Shown here: positions 44,885 to 46,711 of the stretch, in pieces | How positions within the stretch are numbered: the first letter of the stretch is position 1 | Layout: every line of letters starts with the position of its first letter | Source of the DNA: an uncultured Alphaproteobacteria bacterium | Lineage (GTDB): Bacteria; Pseudomonadota; Alphaproteobacteria; SP197 | Reading direction: 5' to 3' | Length of the DNA: 46,711 nucleotides | Assembly (NCBI GenBank): GCA_938048755.1 | Contig: CALIUG010000231.1 | Coordinates: 1 to 46,711, forward strand | Translations under genes and position numbers: made by a program | Notes under the pieces: generated by a model | What the model saw: only the letters and a program-made list of their open reading frames with translations | What the model was told of the DNA's origin: nothing | The model's database searches: none

Positions 44885-46638
44885 TGACGATGGTGCCTGC
44901 TCGCGGCGTCTGGGATGACGGACAGGTCGACAGCGCGCTGCTGTCGCCGCCCACACCGATCAGAAACCCTGAAGAGGTTTGTACGGCCGAGGCCTTGTCG
45001 GCCAACAAGGCATCGGCGCTGTCGTTCGTGCGCGCGCTGGTCCGGCGCATGGCGCGCGAACGCTGGAATATCGAAACGGCGATCTGGGAACTCGATGATG
45101 AGGGCAGGGGGCTGGTTGCCTATCGTATCGAGACGGCGGAGCGCCCACTCCACTACGTGATCTATTCCGACAATCTGCCCGACGACCAGAAGTCCGAACG
45201 TATCGTTGGCCAGCGTTACGACGGTGTCGGTTATGTCGGTCAGGGCGAGATCGAGCGCGACAGGGTCGAACGGTTGCGCAAGGAGTCCGAGAACTTCGTG
45301 CTGGGTCGGGCCGACAACACGGTCGTGGGTTTTACCCGCATGAACCGCAGCACCAGCGCCTTCAACACAGCGGTCGAGGCCCTGGTGGCAGGGCATCAGC
45401 CGCATCTGCCCGGCGGCTACCTGCTGCGCAACAACGGCTTCTGGGGCAATGGCCGTCATGGCACGGCGATCTATCCGTCGTTTGCGCCGGAACACCCACT
45501 CAGCCATCCCTATTCGGGCGAGATGATGACGCTCTACATGTGGCGTCACTTCGGCAACGACCTCGCGGAACATGCCGCGCGGGTCGTCAATCCGGATGCG
45601 GCGCGTCTCTCTCCGGTGCTCAAACGTCATCTGGGCATGGGCAACGCGTCCGGCCTTGGCATGGTGCCCTTCGTGATTGCCCATCCCAAACGCATCCATG
45701 CCTGGGTCGTCATGCGCGAACTGGCCATCGCCCATGCGCTAGGTGAAGGCGTTTCGGCGGGCGGCCCCGAGGTCGCTCGTCTCATGGAACTGGTGGATCG
45801 TTGCATTGCCTATTTCAGCCTGCATGACCGTACCGGCAAGGGCATGTATGCGCCTTCCGCGATTGTGCGCAACGATCTCGCCAAGGTCGGCGATGCCCTG
45901 CGCACCTTCCGCGAGACCGGCACCATGCTTGGCGCTGAGTCCATTCGACCCTGGCAGACTCTGGTCAGTTGGGCACGCCGGGAACTCCACTGCGAAAGCG
46001 TCGAGGTGTTGCATTCCCTTCTGATCGAGCTTTACCCGGACCGTGCCTTCGAAATCGCCAAACTGGCCTCTGCGCCCGGCGATTACCGCAGCGATATCGA
46101 TCCCGCCATGACCCTTGGTGCACTCGCTGATCTCATTCGCCACAACTATGCATGGGCGCTGGGTCTGGATGTGACCTCTGCCGAGGCGCGCCATCACTTC
46201 TGGTACTATTCGGAAGAGAATGTGGAGCCCCGTCTGGGTGAGCGCGGGGTCGATCCTGGTGATGACCGTGAGGCGTTCGTCGATGTCCCGGGCGCCGTGC
46301 AGGCACTGCTCGCCAAACTGGATGCGCTGCCCGCTGACCGCACGGTTGCTGAATTCCTATTGGGGAACCCTGAGCACCGTTTCATGACCGAGCGGGTGCA
46401 GTCCCTGGCCGAACTGCCCTATGGCGAGGTTCGTGGCCATGTCAGCCATCGCGATTTCCAAGCCTGTCATCTCATCCGCTTCGCCCTTTCCCTCCTTGGC
46501 ATGGAAGACTTCGACCCGCGTTCGAGCCTGTGGGTGCGGGGTACCTTCCTCCAGGGCGCGCCGATTGCCGAGGATCTTGCCGCTGGAATTGAAGGTGACT
46601 GGATCTATCCCCTGGAACCGAACCTGGCTGAGCTATGA
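44884..46638 (+). CDS. Unrecognised 584-aa conserved-looking protein
   Basis: I do not recognise a family. The protein is 584 aa, soluble, without signal peptide or membrane segments, and rich in His, Trp and Tyr. Distinct parts are an N-terminal helix block (SALSFVRALVRRMARERWNI), a beta part (LVAYRIETAERPLHYVIYSD), a central helical portion with GGYLLRNNGFWGNGRHGT and MYMWRHFGNDLAEHAARVV-type stretches (starting TLYMWRHFGN), and a late HFWYYSEENVEPRLGER. Codon use is like the neighbours. The ATG is joined to the HisD-like stop as TGATG, and the end overlaps the next ATG by four bases, so it is made with both neighbours and probably acts in the same pathway. Confidence 0.75.
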   Translation: MTMVPARGVWDDGQVDSALLSPPTPIRNPEEVCTAEALSANKASALSFVRALVRRMARERWNIETAIWELDDEGRGLVAYRIETAERPLHYVIYSDNLPDDQKSERIVGQRYDGVGYVGQGEIERDRVERLRKESENFVLGRADNTVVGFTRMNRSTSAFNTAVEALVAGHQPHLPGGYLLRNNGFWGNGRHGTAIYPSFAPEHPLSHPYSGEMMTLYMWRHFGNDLAEHAARVVNPDAARLSPVLKRHLGMGNASGLGMVPFVIAHPKRIHAWVVMRELAIAHALGEGVSAGGPEVARLMELVDRCIAYFSLHDRTGKGMYAPSAIVRNDLAKVGDALRTFRETGTMLGAESIRPWQTLVSWARRELHCESVEVLHSLLIELYPDRAFEIAKLASAPGDYRSDIDPAMTLGALADLIRHNYAWALGLDVTSAEARHHFWYYSEENVEPRLGERGVDPGDDREAFVDVPGAVQALLAKLDALPADRTVAEFLLGNPEHRFMTERVQSLAELPYGEVRGHVSHRDFQACHLIRFALSLLGMEDFDPRSSLWVRGTFLQGAPIAEDLAAGIEGDWIYPLEPNLAEL

Positions 46639-46711
46639 TCAGCAAACTGCAAGCCAACTTGGCGGGAGCTATTTCTGCGTGTGGTGCATGGATCGTCGAA
46701 TCAAGTTCGAC
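46635..46711 (+). CDS. Start of a downstream gene (partial)
   Basis: An ATG at 46635 overlaps the previous stop in an ATGA and stays open to the window end: 25 codons (MISKLQANLAGAISACGAWI and on). The tight overlap, with a frame free of stops, supports a real coupled gene. Too little is present to name a family. Confidence 0.6.
   Translation, partial: MISKLQANLAGAISACGAWIVESSS

Overview
The window is a gene-dense, GC-rich (roughly 60-65% by eye) bacterial chromosome segment. It probably comes from an alphaproteobacterium of the Rhodospirillales or a related order. Supporting features are a CIRCE-controlled groES-groEL operon, a long-form HisG, a Tat-exported dipeptide-type binding protein and many short ATGA/GTGA gene overlaps. 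No rRNA, tRNA or CRISPR is visible, so the taxonomy is an inference.

Layout. 1-9260 (+): the end of a GNAT acetyltransferase, an F420-dehydrogenase-beta (FrhB) family protein, an M81/MlrC metallopeptidase, an SDR, a sulfotransferase-like protein, a lipoprotein serine hydrolase, an NDP-forming acyl-CoA synthetase and a MATE exporter. 9273-14874 (-): msrB, a TPR/glycerophosphotransferase-like protein with a suspicious stop near its start, two tandem proline-iminopeptidase-like hydrolases, a DUF1275 membrane protein and a DDAH/amidinotransferase-family enzyme. 15003-19461 (+): a trimethylamine/dimethylamine-dehydrogenase-type flavoprotein, a YihY/BrkB gene broken by a 25-bp tandem duplication, an SDR and a cupin, closed by a bidirectional terminator. 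19522-21114 (-) is an ABC binding protein; 21313-21795 (+) is a GFA-family protein.

21827-31287 (-) is the most unusual region. It holds three tandem N,N-dimethylformamidase large-subunit-like genes with a Bax-like glucosaminidase between them. Upstream lies one small-subunit-like sequence, which is in frame with a two-TM membrane protein inside a patch of lower GC. Together with the DDAH-like and amine-dehydrogenase-like genes this looks like an island for splitting N-methylated amides and guanidines and oxidising the amines released. Substrates are not proven.

31358-33372 is groEL, groES and CIRCE. 33473-38784 (-) is a histidine operon, hisG-hisB-hisH-hisF-MFS-hisA/I/E. It has an embedded transporter and a three-domain HisA-HisI-HisE fusion. 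38936-40820 (-) is a PLP decarboxylase with its TetR regulator; a large nested dyad separates them from the divergent operon at 40969-46711 (+). That operon holds a VOC protein, mtnA, a class II aldolase, a CMD protein, a HisD-like dehydrogenase that has lost two zinc ligands, an unrecognised 584-aa protein and the start of one more gene. MtnA plus a fuculose-type aldolase suggests a 'DHAP shunt' for methylthioadenosine or 5'-deoxyadenosine by-products, here with possible new oxidative steps.
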